Positions 9,543 through 19,366 of a stretch of 64,000 nucleotides of DNA are shown here, piece by piece; positions within the stretch are counted from its first letter, which is position 1; the number at the start of each line of letters is the position of its first letter. The DNA is from Anaeromyxobacter dehalogenans 2CP-1. Lineage in GTDB: Bacteria; Myxococcota; Myxococcia; Myxococcales; Anaeromyxobacteraceae. The notes beneath the pieces are model-generated. The model saw only the letters and a program-made list of their open reading frames with translations, ran no database searches and was not told the origin of the DNA. The stretch spans positions 4,965,330 to 5,029,329 of the forward strand of contig NC_011891.1 of the NCBI RefSeq assembly GCF_000022145.1. The letters are read 5' to 3'. A program made the position numbers and the translations under genes.

Positions 9543-11312
9543 CTACCCGCGCGGCGGCCGCGGCAGGCGCGGGTGCGTGGGCGTGTCGCCGGGCGGGCGC
9601 TGGCGCGCGTCGGCCGGGCCGACCGGGCGCAGCTCGGTGGCGGTGGCGGCGCGGGCCGGCAGGCGGACGGTCACGGTGGTGCCGCGGCCGGCCGCCGTGG
9701 AGAGGCTGACGCTGCCGCCGTGGCGCTCCACGATCCCCTGCACGATGGGCAGGCCGAGCCCGATGCCCACGCCGGCGCGGGTGGTGAAGAACGGCTCGAA
9801 GGCGCGCGCCGCCACCTCCGGCGGCATGCCCGCGCCCGCGTCGGCGACCGTGAGCACCACCTCGCCGTCCTCGCGCGAGAGCGCCACCCGCACCTCGGCG
9901 CCGGACGGCACCGCCTGGGCGGCGTTCGTCACCAGCGCGAGCACCACCTGCACCAGGCTGGGCCGGTTGCCCTCCACCACGTACGGCCCCTCGCCGCCGT
10001 CGCGCACCAGCGCCGCGCCCGATTCCTTGAGCGCGGTCTTCGCCATGCGCCCCGCCTCCTCCACCGCCGGCACGAGGTCCACCGCCTCGGTGCGGGCGCC
10101 GGTGGGGCGGGCGTAGGTGATGAGGTCGCGGGCGAGGCGCTGGATGCGCTGGCCCGCGTCCTTGATGGCGCGGAGCTTCTCGACGTCGGAGGGATCCTGC
10201 GCGCGGGCGGTGAAGCGCTCGAGCAGCACGTCCGAGTACATGGTCACCGCGGTGAGCGGGTTGTTCAGCTCGTGGACCACGCCCGCCACGAGGCGGCCGA
10301 TGGCGGCCAGGCGCTCGGCGTGCTCGGCGGCGGCCTGCATGGAGCGGAGCAGGGTGAGGTCCTGGCCGATGAGGATGACGCCCTCGACCTCGCCGCTCGC
10401 GCCGGCGATGGGCGCGGTGTTCACCGCCACCCGCACCTCGCCGCCGTCGCGCCGGATGAGCCGCGTCTCGACCCCGTCCACCCGCTCGCCGCCGAGGCTG
10501 CGCGCCAGCAGCGCGGCGAGGCGCGGGCGCTCGTCGTCGGGCGCGCGCAGGAGCGCCTCGCCCCCCAGCACCTCGCCGGCGGCGAGCCCGGAGAGCTTCG
10601 CCAGGGCGGCGTTCCAGACGATCACCGAGCGGTCGCGGTCCACCGCCCAGATGAGCGCGTTCGCGTGCTCGATCAGCTCCTCGAGGTAGGTCTTGAGGTA
10701 GGTGAGCTCGTCGATGGAGCGGACGTTGCGCACGCCCAGCGCGGCGTGGCCGGCCACCCGGCGCAGCAGCGGGCGGTCCTCGGCCGGCGCCCCGGGGCCG
10801 CCGCGCGCGTACTCGAGCGAGAGCACGCCGTAGAGCGCGCCCGAGACCGCGAGCGGCACCGAGGTCGCCTCCTCGTAGCCCTCGAACAGCGGCTCCTCCC
10901 GCTCGACCACCCGGACGCCGCCGGCGCCGAGGGCGGCCGCCGAGAGCCCGGCCTCCTCCACCGCGCCGCGCCCGAGCACCAGCCGGCCGGGGCGGTCGGG
11001 GCGGAGGCGCCCGCTCGCGTAGAAGGTGGTGAGCGCGAGCGTGCGCGGGTCCACCAGCCGGATCGAGAACGCGCGGCCCGGGAACACGGCGTCGAGCGCG
11101 CGGGCCAGGGCGCCGCTGATCTGGTCCTCGGCGCGCGCCTCGGCGAGCTCGCGCGAGAGCGTCAGCAGCACCGCGTCGGACGGAGCGGGCGCCACCGGGG
11201 CCCGGGCCGGCCGGCGCCTCGGGCCCGGCTTCGGTCGCGGCCTCGGCCGCGCGCTCGGCGCGCGCGCGCGCTTCGCCGCCTTCCGCCCCGGCCTCCTGCG
11301 CGTCCCCGCCAT
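9543..11312 (-). CDS. GAF-PAS sensor histidine kinase
   Basis: A 589-residue cytoplasmic kinase with no transmembrane helix. Order: a very basic Arg/Pro tail (1-45), GAF domain (about 48-200), PAS domain (about 215-325, ANALIWAVDRDRSVIVWNA), dimerisation/phosphoacceptor domain with His in VVHELNNPLTAV (about 350), and an HATPase domain with an N-box, DAGAGMPPEV, FEPFFTT and GLGLPIV. The HELNNPL box is typical of NtrB/PAS-type kinases. ATG 11312 is preferred over a GTG at 11351 because a purine run precedes it closely, though spacing is short. There is no adjacent response regulator, so it is an orphan; the partner is unknown. Confidence 0.9.
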   Translation of the reverse strand: MAGTRRRPGRKAAKRARAPSARPRPRPKPGPRRRPARAPVAPAPSDAVLLTLSRELAEARAEDQISGALARALDAVFPGRAFSIRLVDPRTLALTTFYASGRLRPDRPGRLVLGRGAVEEAGLSAAALGAGGVRVVEREEPLFEGYEEATSVPLAVSGALYGVLSLEYARGGPGAPAEDRPLLRRVAGHAALGVRNVRSIDELTYLKTYLEELIEHANALIWAVDRDRSVIVWNAALAKLSGLAAGEVLGGEALLRAPDDERPRLAALLARSLGGERVDGVETRLIRRDGGEVRVAVNTAPIAGASGEVEGVILIGQDLTLLRSMQAAAEHAERLAAIGRLVAGVVHELNNPLTAVTMYSDVLLERFTARAQDPSDVEKLRAIKDAGQRIQRLARDLITYARPTGARTEAVDLVPAVEEAGRMAKTALKESGAALVRDGGEGPYVVEGNRPSLVQVVLALVTNAAQAVPSGAEVRVALSREDGEVVLTVADAGAGMPPEVAARAFEPFFTTRAGVGIGLGLPIVQGIVERHGGSVSLSTAAGRGTTVTVRLPARAATATELRPVGPADARQRPPGDTPTHPRLPRPPRG

Positions 11313-11358
11313 GCTCCCCCCCCGCGCGCCACTGTAGCGCGACTGTAGCACGCGCCCG

Positions 11359-12546
11359 CTACCGTCGCCGGGAACGGTACGCCACCAGCGCGGCCGCCAT
11401 CACCTCGCGCACGGCCACGCCCGCGGCGCGGGCGCACGCGGCGCAGTCCTCGTACTCCGGGTGCGCGCCGAGCTCCCGGCCGCCGAGCCGCGCCACCTTC
11501 ACCCGCACGCTGCCGTAGGCGGTCTCGACCGGCTCGAGCGCGCGCTCCAGCGCGTCGCGCTCCACCGGGTGCCGGCGCACGCCGAGCGTGGTCGTCTCGG
11601 CGAAGAGCGCGCCGGTCACCGCGGCACGGCGCGCCTCGTCGCAGAGCGCGCCGAGCAGGACGCCGGGGCGCCCCTTCTTCATGGTGAGCGGCGCCGCCCA
11701 GGCGTCGAGCGCGCCCGCCTCGAGCGCCGCCTCGATGGCGCGCGCCACGAGCTGCCCCGGGCAGTCGTCCAGGTTCGCCTCCAGCACCCAGAGCGCGTCC
11801 GGCCCGGGCCCGCCCGCACCGGCGCCGGGCGCCGGCTCGGCCAGCGTGGCGCGCAGCACGTTCGGGCGATCCGGCCAGGCGCGCGTGCCGACGCCGTAGC
11901 CCACCCGCACCGGCACGTGGGCGGGGAGCGGGCCCACCTCGGCGAGCACCGCGAGCAGCGCCGCGCCGGTGGGCGTGACCGCCTCGCCGGGCGGGCCGCC
12001 CGGGCGCACCGGCTTCCCCTTCAGGAGCTCCAGCACCGCGGGCGGCGGCACCGGCATGGTCCCGTGCGCGGTGCGGACGAGGCCGCGCCCCAGCTCCGGC
12101 GGCGCCGAGCGCACCGCCGGCCAGCCGAGCAGGTCGAGCGCCACCGCCGCGCCGCACACGTCCACGATCGAGTCCACCGCGCCGACCTCGTGGAAGTGCA
12201 CCTCCGAGATCGGGACGCCGTGCACGCGCGCCTCGGCCTCGCCGATGCGCTCGAACAGCGCGCGCGCCGCCTCGCGCGCCCGCGGCGGGAGCCCGCTCGC
12301 CGCCACCAGCCCCAGGATCTCCGCGAGGCCGCGGGAGGCGGGCTGCTCGCCCTCCACCACCACGTCCACGTGCGTGCCCTGGATGCCGTGCTCGGCCTTC
12401 CTCGTCACCACGAGGCGCCAGCCCGGGACGCCGAGCGACTCGAGCGCGCGGGCGAGCGCGGCCGCGTCCACCCCGAGGTCGATCGCGGCGGCCAGGAACA
12501 TGTCGCCGGCGATGCCGCCCACCGGCTCGAGGAGGAGGAGCGCCAT
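11359..12546 (-). CDS. larC: LarC: nickel insertion enzyme for the nickel-pincer cofactor
   Basis: LarC catalyses CTP-dependent nickel insertion into pyridinium-3,5-bisthiocarboxylic acid mononucleotide to form the nickel-pincer nucleotide cofactor of lactate racemase-like enzymes. The 395-residue protein has the family start [14 protein letters not shown], a His/Glu region [15 protein letters not shown] around residues 115-130, and the C-terminal domain with [10 protein letters not shown] and [11 protein letters not shown]. In Lactobacillus the two halves are joined by programmed frameshifting; here they are one continuous frame. It follows larB by 13 bases. No larA or larE is in the window, so substrate enzyme and sulfur transferase must lie elsewhere if the cofactor is made. 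Confidence 0.93.
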   Translation of the reverse strand: MALLLLEPVGGIAGDMFLAAAIDLGVDAAALARALESLGVPGWRLVVTRKAEHGIQGTHVDVVVEGEQPASRGLAEILGLVAASGLPPRAREAARALFERIGEAEARVHGVPISEVHFHEVGAVDSIVDVCGAAVALDLLGWPAVRSAPPELGRGLVRTAHGTMPVPPPAVLELLKGKPVRPGGPPGEAVTPTGAALLAVLAEVGPLPAHVPVRVGYGVGTRAWPDRPNVLRATLAEPAPGAGAGGPGPDALWVLEANLDDCPGQLVARAIEAALEAGALDAWAAPLTMKKGRPGVLLGALCDEARRAAVTGALFAETTTLGVRRHPVERDALERALEPVETAYGSVRVKVARLGGRELGAHPEYEDCAACARAAGVAVREVMAAALVAYRSRRR

Positions 12547-12559
12547 GCGGAGCCTCGCT

Positions 12560-13303
12560 TCACCCGCGGGCGACGAGGCCCGCCACGAACGCCGCGCCGA
12601 AGCCGTTGTCCACGTTCACCACGGTGACGTTCGGCGCGCAGGAGTTCAGCATGGTGAACAGCGGCGCGAGCCCGCCCAGCGAGGCGCCGTAGCCGACCGA
12701 GGTCGGCACGCCGATCACCGGCCGGCCCACCAGGCCGCCCACCACCGAGGGGAGCGCGCCCTCCATGCCGGCCGCGACGATCACCGCGCGCGCGCGCTCG
12801 AGGTCGTCGCGCCGCGCCAGCAGCCGGTGGATGCCGGCGACGCCCACGTCGTAGACGCGGATGGGCTCGACGCCCATCACCTCCAGCGTCACCGCCGCCT
12901 CCTCGCACACCGGGATGTCCGAGGTGCCGGCGCAGCACACCGCCACCGGCCCGCGCGCCGGCAGGTCCATCCTCCCCTTGCGCAGCGTGCGCGAGACCGG
13001 GTCGTAGACGCTGCCCTTCACCGCGCGCCGCGCCGGGCCGGCCTTCGCCGGGGAGAGGCGGGTGACGAGGAGCGGGCCGCGCGCGGCGAGCGTGCGCGCG
13101 ATGGCCGCCACCTGCGCCGCGGTCTTCGACTCGGCCAGCACCACCTCCGGCATCCCCACCCGCAGGGTCCGGTGCGTGTCGAGCGTGGCGAGGTCGCCCA
13201 GGCGCTCGAACGGCGCGCCCTTCAGGGCGGCCACCGCCTCGTCGAGCGAGGCCTGGCCGCGCTTCACGCGGGCGAGGAGCGCGCGCAGGGTCTTCTCGTC
13301 CAT
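12560..13303 (-). CDS. larB: LarB: pyridinium-3,5-biscarboxylate mononucleotide synthase
   Basis: LarB is a PurE-related carboxylase/hydrolase that converts nicotinic acid adenine dinucleotide into pyridinium-3,5-biscarboxylic acid mononucleotide, the first step of nickel-pincer cofactor synthesis. The 247-residue protein has a helical N-terminal extension (1-60) and a C-terminal PurE-like domain. Recognisable parts are [36 protein letters not shown] and [11 protein letters not shown]. It begins 9 bases after the cheC stop, so larBC may be read through from the chemosensory operon. Confidence 0.93.
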   Translation of the reverse strand: MDEKTLRALLARVKRGQASLDEAVAALKGAPFERLGDLATLDTHRTLRVGMPEVVLAESKTAAQVAAIARTLAARGPLLVTRLSPAKAGPARRAVKGSVYDPVSRTLRKGRMDLPARGPVAVCCAGTSDIPVCEEAAVTLEVMGVEPIRVYDVGVAGIHRLLARRDDLERARAVIVAAGMEGALPSVVGGLVGRPVIGVPTSVGYGASLGGLAPLFTMLNSCAPNVTVVNVDNGFGAAFVAGLVARG

Positions 13304-13312
13304 GCGCGCTGT

Positions 13313-13933
13313 CTATCGCAGATCGAGATGCGAGAGGAGCTTCGCGACGCGCGCCGGCTCGGGCATCACCAGGATGAGCCCCTCCAGGGCGGGCTCGCCC
13401 GCGACCGACGGCCCGTCCGCGCCGGTGGAGAGGACGAACCGGGTGGCGAGCGCGATGGAGCCGGCGTGCGTGACGAGCCGCTCCACGCACTCGCGGCCGC
13501 TGCCGCGCGCGAGCGCCGGCACCGAGAGCAGGAGCTTCTCCCCCACCAGCGCGGCCACCGCCGACACGAACGCGCTCCCCACGATGTTGCCGGACTCGAG
13601 GAGCGCGCTCTCCGCCATGCCCGACCAGGCGCCGCCGGGCGGGAACCCGAGCACCGCCGCGAGCGCCTCGGCGTCGCGCTCGGGGAGCGCCAGCAGGAGG
13701 TCGCCGGTGAGCGGCCCCTCCAGCTTCACGCCCACCGCGACGAGGTCCTGCCCCAGGCCGCCCAGGAACGCGGCGATGGCGCCGGTCTCGGCGCCCACCC
13801 AGGCCTCGGGCACGTCCATGTGGATGGGGCGCCGGGCGAGGCGGCCGAGCGCGGTGATGGCCTGGCCGCAGCCGATGCTGGCGAGCTCCTGGAGCGCGTC
13901 CAGCTCGCGCGGGCCGAAGCCGGGGCCGCTCAC
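13313..13933 (-). CDS. cheC: CheC-like CheY-P phosphatase
   Basis: A 206-residue CheC/CheX-family protein expected to dephosphorylate CheY-P. The family has two pseudo-symmetric ExxN active motifs. The second is intact here (LLESGNIVGSAF, residues about 103-114), but the first reads QELASIGCGQA, with Ser in place of the essential Asn, so probably only one site works. The GTG start overlaps the cheA stop (GTGA), giving coupled translation. The rest of the sequence is alpha/beta as expected. CheC in place of CheZ is common outside enterics; a pure scaffold role is possible. Confidence 0.85.
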   Translation of the reverse strand: MSGPGFGPRELDALQELASIGCGQAITALGRLARRPIHMDVPEAWVGAETGAIAAFLGGLGQDLVAVGVKLEGPLTGDLLLALPERDAEALAAVLGFPPGGAWSGMAESALLESGNIVGSAFVSAVAALVGEKLLLSVPALARGSGRECVERLVTHAGSIALATRFVLSTGADGPSVAGEPALEGLILVMPEPARVAKLLSHLDLR

Positions 13934-15984
13934 GCGATCAACCTCTGGACGTCGAGGATGAAGACCGGCCGCCCGGTGCCGAGCACGGTCACCGCGGACA
14001 GGCCGGGCACCGCCTCGAGCGGGCTGCCGAGCGGCTTCAGCACCGCCTCGTGCTGGCCGAGGAGCGCGTCCACCGCGAGGCCCACCCGGCCCGGCTCGCC
14101 TCCCTCGGCCACCACCACCGCGCGCACGTCGCCGGGGGCCGCCGGGAAGCCGAGCAGCCGGGAGAGATCGCGGACCGGGACGAGCTCGCCGTCGTACGGC
14201 AGCACCGGCTCGCCGCGGCTGCGATCGAGCCGCGACAGCTCCACCTGCGCGGCGCCGTGCACCTTGGCGATGGGGAGCCCCAGCACCTCCTCGCCCACGC
14301 GGACGAGGAGCACCGGCTGCACCGCCACGGTGAGCGGCAGGCGGAAGGTGACGCGCGCGCCCAGGCCCGGCGCGCTCTCCACCTCGAGCGTGCCCCCGAG
14401 CGCCTCGACGGTCCGCTTCACCGCGTCCATGCCCACGCCGCGGCCGGAGAGCTCGGTGACCCGCTCGGCGGTGGACACGCCCGGCAGGCAGCAGAGCATG
14501 AGCGCCTCGCGGTCGGAGAGCGCCGCGGCCTGCTCCGGCGCGAGCACCCCGCGCGCCACCGCGGCCTGGCGCAGCCGCTCCGGGTCGAGCCCGCGCCCGT
14601 CGTCGGCGAGCTCCAGGATCACGCGGTCGCGCTCGCGGCGGGCGGTGAGCGTGAGCCGGCCGGTGGCGGGCTTGCCGGCGAGCAGGCGCAGGTGGGACGG
14701 CTCGATGCCGTGGTCCACCGCGTTGCGGAGCACGTGCTGGAGCGGATCCGACAGCTCCTCCAGGATGGCGCGGTCGATCTCGATCTCCGCGCCCCGCACG
14801 TCGAGCTCCACCTGCTTGTTCACCGCGCGGGCGAGGTCGCGGGCGACGCGCGGGAGCCGCTCGGTGACGAGCGCGAGCGGGGTCATCCGCACCGTCATCA
14901 CCTTGTCGTGCAGGTCCTTCACGATGGCGTGCAGCCGGTCCACGCCCTCGTCGAGCGGCGCGCGCGCGTCGCGCGGCAGCCCGCGGCCCACCTCGCGGAT
15001 GCGGGCGGTGGCGAGGATGAGCTCGCCCACCGCGTCGAGGAAGCCGTCCAGGATCTCGGTCTTCACCCGCACGGTGCGGGCCGGCTCGCTCGGCGCGTCG
15101 CGGGCAGGCGCCGGCGGCGGGGCGGCCGGGGCCGCGGGCGCGGCCGGCGCGGCGGCCGCCTCGCGGACCGCCACCGCGGCGAGGTCGGAGATCTGCGCGA
15201 GCGCCCGCTCCAGCGCGGCGACCGGCTCCGGCGTGTGCAGCTCCACCTCGAGCCGCTTCCCGGGGATGCGGCCCGCCTTCAGGTCCTCGACGGTGGGGGC
15301 CGAGCGGGCCACCGCGCCGAGCGCGGCGAGCTTCTTCACCACCAGGAACGCGCGCACCGCCGGCACCGGGCAGCCGGGTGCGATGTCCACCTCCACCTGC
15401 ACCCGCCGGTGCGCGCGTGGCGCCGCCGGCCCGGTGGGCGCGGGGCCCGCGGCGGGATCCACCGCCGGCTGCGGCGCCGCGGGTGCGGGTGCGGGCCGCG
15501 GGGCCGGGGCCGGGGCCGGGGGCGCCGCGGCGGGCGGCTCGGCGAAGGGATCGCCCTGCGGCGCCCCGGCCGGCGCGGCGGGCTCGCCCGCGCGGCACCG
15601 GCGCGCCGCCTCCGCCACCCGCGCCACCAGGGCCGCGTCGGGCTCCGGCTTCTCGCCGCGCCCGGCCGCCTGCACCATGGCGGCGAGCGCGTCGCCGGCG
15701 GCGAGCAGCACGTCCACCGCGCCGGCGTCGAGCCGGCCCGGCTCGCCGCGGAACACGTCCACCAGGTCCTCGGCCTTGTGGGCGAGCGTGGCGATTCCGT
15801 CGAACGCCATGGCGGCGCTCATGCCCTTCACGCTGTGTGCGTGCCGGAACAGGTTGTCGATGGTGGCCTTGACGGCGCGCCCCTCGCGCACCGCCCGCTC
15901 GATCTCGACCAGGTCGCGCCCGTAGCCGGCGAGGTGCTCGCCCGACTCGGCCACGTAGAGGGAGAGGTACTTCTGGAGGTCCAC
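13930..15984 (-). CDS. cheA: Chemotaxis-type histidine kinase CheA
   Basis: A 684-residue CheA. P1 (Hpt) is residues 1-115 with the phosphoacceptor His in RHAHSVKGMSAAM; an Ala/Pro linker follows. A P2-like response-regulator-binding domain spans about 185-275, P3 dimerisation about 300-365, and P4 ATPase about 365-545 with HVLRNAVDHGIE, DDGRGLD and GRGVGMDAVK. P5 (CheW-like) is about 545-684. There is no attached receiver. It follows cheY by 25 bases, and its stop overlaps cheC. It would phosphorylate the adjacent CheY in response to the adjacent receptor. Confidence 0.96.
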   Translation of the reverse strand: MDLQKYLSLYVAESGEHLAGYGRDLVEIERAVREGRAVKATIDNLFRHAHSVKGMSAAMAFDGIATLAHKAEDLVDVFRGEPGRLDAGAVDVLLAAGDALAAMVQAAGRGEKPEPDAALVARVAEAARRCRAGEPAAPAGAPQGDPFAEPPAAAPPAPAPAPRPAPAPAAPQPAVDPAAGPAPTGPAAPRAHRRVQVEVDIAPGCPVPAVRAFLVVKKLAALGAVARSAPTVEDLKAGRIPGKRLEVELHTPEPVAALERALAQISDLAAVAVREAAAAPAAPAAPAAPPPAPARDAPSEPARTVRVKTEILDGFLDAVGELILATARIREVGRGLPRDARAPLDEGVDRLHAIVKDLHDKVMTVRMTPLALVTERLPRVARDLARAVNKQVELDVRGAEIEIDRAILEELSDPLQHVLRNAVDHGIEPSHLRLLAGKPATGRLTLTARRERDRVILELADDGRGLDPERLRQAAVARGVLAPEQAAALSDREALMLCCLPGVSTAERVTELSGRGVGMDAVKRTVEALGGTLEVESAPGLGARVTFRLPLTVAVQPVLLVRVGEEVLGLPIAKVHGAAQVELSRLDRSRGEPVLPYDGELVPVRDLSRLLGFPAAPGDVRAVVVAEGGEPGRVGLAVDALLGQHEAVLKPLGSPLEAVPGLSAVTVLGTGRPVFILDVQRLIA

Positions 15985-16009
15985 GGCGTGCCCGCCCCCG
16001 GGCCCGCGA

Positions 16010-16378
16010 TCAGGCGTCGCCCATCACCTTCTTGACGACCGACAGCACGTCCTCGGCCTTGAACGGCTTCACGATGAAGTCGCTCGCGCCGGCCTCGATC
16101 GCCTCCATCACCAGCGACTCCTGGCCCAGCGCGCTGCACATCACGATCACCGCCCGCGCGTCGTGCTTGATGATCTCGCGGGTGGCCTCGATGCCGCTCT
16201 TGAACGGCATCACGATGTCCATGGTGGTGAGGTCGGGCTTCAGCTCCTTGTACTTCTCCACCGCCTCGAGGCCGTTCGCGGCCTCGCCCACGACCTCGAA
16301 CCCGGACCCGGAGAAGATGTCCTTGATCATGTTCCGCATGAAGATCGCGTCGTCGACGATCAGGACTCGCTTCGCCAT
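16010..16378 (-). CDS. cheY: CheY-type single-domain response regulator
   Basis: A 122-residue receiver with the acidic pair Asp9-Asp10, phosphoacceptor Asp54 in TTMDIVMP, Ser in place of the usual Thr in VMCSAL, and Lys in FIVKPF. ATG 16378 is chosen because the family starts MAKRVLIVDDA and GGGAGGG lies upstream; an in-frame GTG 39 bases earlier adds a non-conserved leader. It is the predicted phosphotarget of CheA and substrate of CheC. The downstream output, flagellar or otherwise, is not in the window. Confidence 0.95.
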   Translation of the reverse strand: MAKRVLIVDDAIFMRNMIKDIFSGSGFEVVGEAANGLEAVEKYKELKPDLTTMDIVMPFKSGIEATREIIKHDARAVIVMCSALGQESLVMEAIEAGASDFIVKPFKAEDVLSVVKKVMGDA

Positions 16379-16468
16379 GGACTCAGGGCCCTCCCGGGAA
16401 TCCGGGGACGTTACCATCGGTCTTGCGCGCCGGACAAGGCGCCGCCCGCCTGCACACCTCGCCGCACG

Positions 16469-16882
16469 TCACCTCCCGCCGAACAGCGCGGAGGCCTGCT
16501 CGGCCAGCGCCTCGGCGCCGAGCACCGTCACCGCCCCGGTGCGCGCCTCGGCGAGCCCGCGCACCAGCCCGCCGCCCGCCTCCGGCGGCGCGAGCGGCTC
16601 GACCCCGAGCACCCCGCCGATGAGCAGGCCCAGCGTGCGCTTTCCGTGGTCCAGGATGAGCACCATCCCGGCCCCGTCGCGGAGCGGCTGGGCCGGCAGC
16701 CCCACCAGCGCGGCGAGGTCCACCACCGCCACCACCCGGCCGCGCAGGTTCATGACGCCGCGCACCGCCTCGGAGGCGCGCGGCACCCGCGCGAAGGGGG
16801 GCTGCGGCAGCACCACCTCGCGCACCGCCGCGAGCGGCAGGGCGTAGCGCTCGCCGGCGACGCGGAAGACGACGTGGCGCAC
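16469..16882 (-). CDS. cheW: CheW-like coupling protein
   Basis: A 137-residue protein that fills a single CheW/SH3-like domain and would dock CheA to the receptor. Visible family features are FRVAGERYALPLAAVREVV at the start, VMNLRGRVVAVVDLAALVGL in the middle (the NxRG turn) and LLIGGVLGV. It lies 11 bases after the MCP stop and 90 bases before cheY. Its GTG start is the first in frame consistent with domain length. Confidence 0.92.
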   Translation of the reverse strand: MRHVVFRVAGERYALPLAAVREVVLPQPPFARVPRASEAVRGVMNLRGRVVAVVDLAALVGLPAQPLRDGAGMVLILDHGKRTLGLLIGGVLGVEPLAPPEAGGGLVRGLAEARTGAVTVLGAEALAEQASALFGGR

Positions 16883-16893
16883 GCCTGGCGACC

Positions 16894-18282
16894 TCAGCCC
16901 AGCCGGAACCGCGAGACCACCGTCTGCAGCTCGACCGAGAGGTTGGTGAGCTCCTGCGCGGCGCTCGCCATCTGCGACACGGCCGCGATCTGCTCGGCGG
17001 TGACCTTGCGGACCTGCTCGGTGGCGCTCGCGTTCGACGAGGCCACGTCGGAGATGTGGTCCATGGCCTGGACCATGTCGGCCGAGCCGTTCAGCTGCTC
17101 GCGCGCGTCCTGCGAGATGACCCGGACCTTCTCGGCGCCGCTCGCCGCGATGGTGGCGATGTCCGAGAGCGTGCGGATGATCGCGTTCAGGTCCTCGCGC
17201 CCGTCGCCCAGCTCGGCGACCGACTCCTTCATGGTCTCGACCACCTTCGCGGCGCGGCCGGAGATGTCGGTCGCGAGCGACGAGATCTGCTCGGCCGAGC
17301 GGCCGGCCGCCTCGGCGAGCTTGCGCACCTCCTCGGCCACCACCGCGAACCCGCGCCCGTACTCGCCGGCGCGCGCCGCCTCGATGGTCGCGTTCAGCGC
17401 GAGCAGGTTGGTCTGGTTGGCCACCTGGGTGATGGCCTCCGCGATCTTGGAGATCTCCTTGGTGCGCTCGCCGAACGCGAACACCTGCTCGCTGGCGGCC
17501 TCGATGCGGGCGAACACCTTCTTCACCTTCTCGCCGGCGAGCCGGGCCGCCTCGCCGCCGGACGCGGCCGAGGTGCTCGTCTCCACCGAGGCGCGGGCCG
17601 CCTCCTCGGCGCTGCGGGCGGTGCGCTCGATGGAGGCGGCGATCTCGCCGATCACCTTCGAGGTCCGCTCCACCAGGTCGGACTGCTGCCCGGCGCCCAC
17701 CGCGATCTTCTCCATCGACGAGGCCACCTCGTCGGTGGAGGCGTTCACGTCCTCGGCGCTCGTCTGCAGGTCGTTGGCGCTGTCCGAGACCGACTGCGCG
17801 GTCCGCTGGATCCGCGAGACGAGGTCCCGCAGGTTCTCCTGCATGGTGCGGATGGCCTCGGTGAGGTCGTCGATCTCGTCGTGGAACGCCTTCTGCTCCT
17901 CCGAGACCACCGCGCGCGAGAGGTCGCCGCGGCTGATCTCCACCGCGCTCGCCTTCAGCCGGCCGACGCGCGCGACGCGCGCGATGGCGAGCGTGAGCCC
18001 CTGCCCGAGCGCGAGCGTCAGCACGAGGATGATGACGACGCCCGCGGCGCGGCTCGCCACCCAGGCCTGCACGAGCGGCACCGCGAACAGCAGCACGCCG
18101 CCCACGATGAAGTAGGAGACGAGGATCTTCGTCTGGAGCGAGACGGTCAGGCCGGCGGCGGCCGGCGCGGGGCGCAGCGGCGGCTCGGCGGCCCGGCCGC
18201 GCACCGCCACCAAGTGCGGCGCGTCCTGCCAGCGGGCGCTCGGGCGGGTGGACTGGAGTCGCTCGTCTCTCGCTCGGGCCAC
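16894..18282 (-). CDS. Methyl-accepting chemotaxis protein without a periplasmic sensor domain
   Basis: A 462-residue receptor. After a roughly 45-residue soluble N-terminus come two close hydrophobic segments (about 48-95) with almost nothing between them, then a HAMP-like region and a long coiled-coil signalling domain with the conserved tip [19 protein letters not shown] and [16 protein letters not shown]. Lack of a periplasmic domain implies that it senses a membrane or cytoplasmic cue or a partner protein. GTG 18282 is supported by GAGAGAGG a few bases upstream. It is the first gene of the chemosensory operon and has a good promoter at 18347-18374. Confidence 0.94.
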   Translation of the reverse strand: MARARDERLQSTRPSARWQDAPHLVAVRGRAAEPPLRPAPAAAGLTVSLQTKILVSYFIVGGVLLFAVPLVQAWVASRAAGVVIILVLTLALGQGLTLAIARVARVGRLKASAVEISRGDLSRAVVSEEQKAFHDEIDDLTEAIRTMQENLRDLVSRIQRTAQSVSDSANDLQTSAEDVNASTDEVASSMEKIAVGAGQQSDLVERTSKVIGEIAASIERTARSAEEAARASVETSTSAASGGEAARLAGEKVKKVFARIEAASEQVFAFGERTKEISKIAEAITQVANQTNLLALNATIEAARAGEYGRGFAVVAEEVRKLAEAAGRSAEQISSLATDISGRAAKVVETMKESVAELGDGREDLNAIIRTLSDIATIAASGAEKVRVISQDAREQLNGSADMVQAMDHISDVASSNASATEQVRKVTAEQIAAVSQMASAAQELTNLSVELQTVVSRFRLG

Positions 18283-18346
18283 GATGCCTCTCTCGTCTCG
18301 CCGCTCGGGGAAGGGGTCGCCCCGCGGGGCGGTGACCGGCGGGCCG

Positions 18347-18374
18347 ATCCTAGACCCGCGGGAGGTGATGTCAA
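18347..18374 (-). promoter_or_regulatory. Sigma-70-type promoter of the chemosensory operon
   Basis: A perfect TTGACA (18374-18369) and TAGGAT (18352-18347) with 16-base spacing lie on the minus strand. The -35 overlaps the thiL stop codon and the predicted transcript starts about 60 bases before the MCP gene, so MCP-cheW-cheY-cheA-cheC has its own promoter. Confidence 0.65.
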
Positions 18375-19360
18375 AGAGGGCGCGGTGCGCGGAGGTGGTC
18401 GTGGCCGGAAGGCGCCGGGCGCTCGGCGCCGTCGGCGCCGAGGATGCGCACGCCCGACCCTCGCTCGACCCGCCCGATCACCGCCAGCGGAACCCGCGCC
18501 CGCGCGGCGGCGCGGAGCGCCCTCGCCAGGCGGGCGGGCGGCAGCGCGGCCACCAGCTCGTAGTCCTCGCCGCCCCCGAGCGCCGGCCCGAGCGGATCGG
18601 GGAGCGAGCGAGCGACGCGCCGGTAGGCCGCCGAGGTCGGGACCGCCGCCGCGTCGAGCACCGCCGCCACGCCGGACTCGTCGCAGAGGTGGCCGAGGTC
18701 CTGGACCAGGCCGTCGGAGACGTCGATGGCGGCCCGCGCCACCCCGGCGAGCGCCCGCCCCAGCGCGAGGCGCGGCGCGGGCCGGCGCTGCCGCCGGACC
18801 AGCGCGGCGGGCGCGCCGGGCGCGAGGCCCAGCGCGGCGTCGCCGAACGTGCCGGAGGCGACGAGGAGGTCGCCGGGCCGGGCGCCGGAGCGCAGCAGCG
18901 CCCGGCCGCGCCGGACCGCGCCGACCGCGGTCACGGTCACCGACAGCTCGGAGGCGCGCGAGACGTTCCCGCCCACCACCGCGATCCGGTGCGCGCGGGC
19001 GCAGGCACCCAGGCCGCGCGCCACGCCCTCGAGCCGCTCGGGCGGCGTGCCGCGCGGGAACGCCAGGGCGACGAGCGCCCAGAGCGGGCGCGCGCCCATC
19101 GAGGCGAGGTCGGAGAGGTTCACCGCGAGCGCCTTCCAGCCCACGTCCTCCGCGGTGAAGCGCGCGTCGAAGTGGACGCCCTCCACCACCGCGTCCACGG
19201 TGGCGGCGAGGTCCTCGCCGGGCGGCGGCGCGAGCAGCGCCGTGTCGTCGCCGGGGCCGAGGCGCACGCCCGCGCCGGCGAGCGGCAGCGCGCGGGTGAA
19301 GCGCTCGATGAGCTCGAACTCGCCCGGGGGCGGGCGCGGCGCGGCGGCGCGGCGCGGCAC
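18371..19360 (-). CDS. thiL: Thiamine-monophosphate kinase
   Basis: Phosphorylates thiamine monophosphate to thiamine pyrophosphate with ATP, the last step of cofactor synthesis. The 329-residue protein has the ThiL/PurM-type ATP and metal motifs: [12 protein letters not shown] at the start, [54 protein letters not shown] and [13 protein letters not shown]. It lies 6 bases after the histidine-kinase stop and is probably cotranscribed with it, although the functions look unrelated. Confidence 0.97.
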   Translation of the reverse strand: MPRRAAAPRPPPGEFELIERFTRALPLAGAGVRLGPGDDTALLAPPPGEDLAATVDAVVEGVHFDARFTAEDVGWKALAVNLSDLASMGARPLWALVALAFPRGTPPERLEGVARGLGACARAHRIAVVGGNVSRASELSVTVTAVGAVRRGRALLRSGARPGDLLVASGTFGDAALGLAPGAPAALVRRQRRPAPRLALGRALAGVARAAIDVSDGLVQDLGHLCDESGVAAVLDAAAVPTSAAYRRVARSLPDPLGPALGGGEDYELVAALPPARLARALRAAARARVPLAVIGRVERGSGVRILGADGAERPAPSGHDHLRAPRPL

Positions 19361-19366
19361 GGCGCG

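Noticed and set aside
11359..12546. Frameshift in larC as in Lactobacillus
   Set aside because: The frame is continuous from start to stop and both LarC halves are present.
15100..15600. Proline/alanine-rich tract as a possible minisatellite
   Set aside because: It is the linker coding for Ala/Pro between CheA domains; the repeats are not exact.
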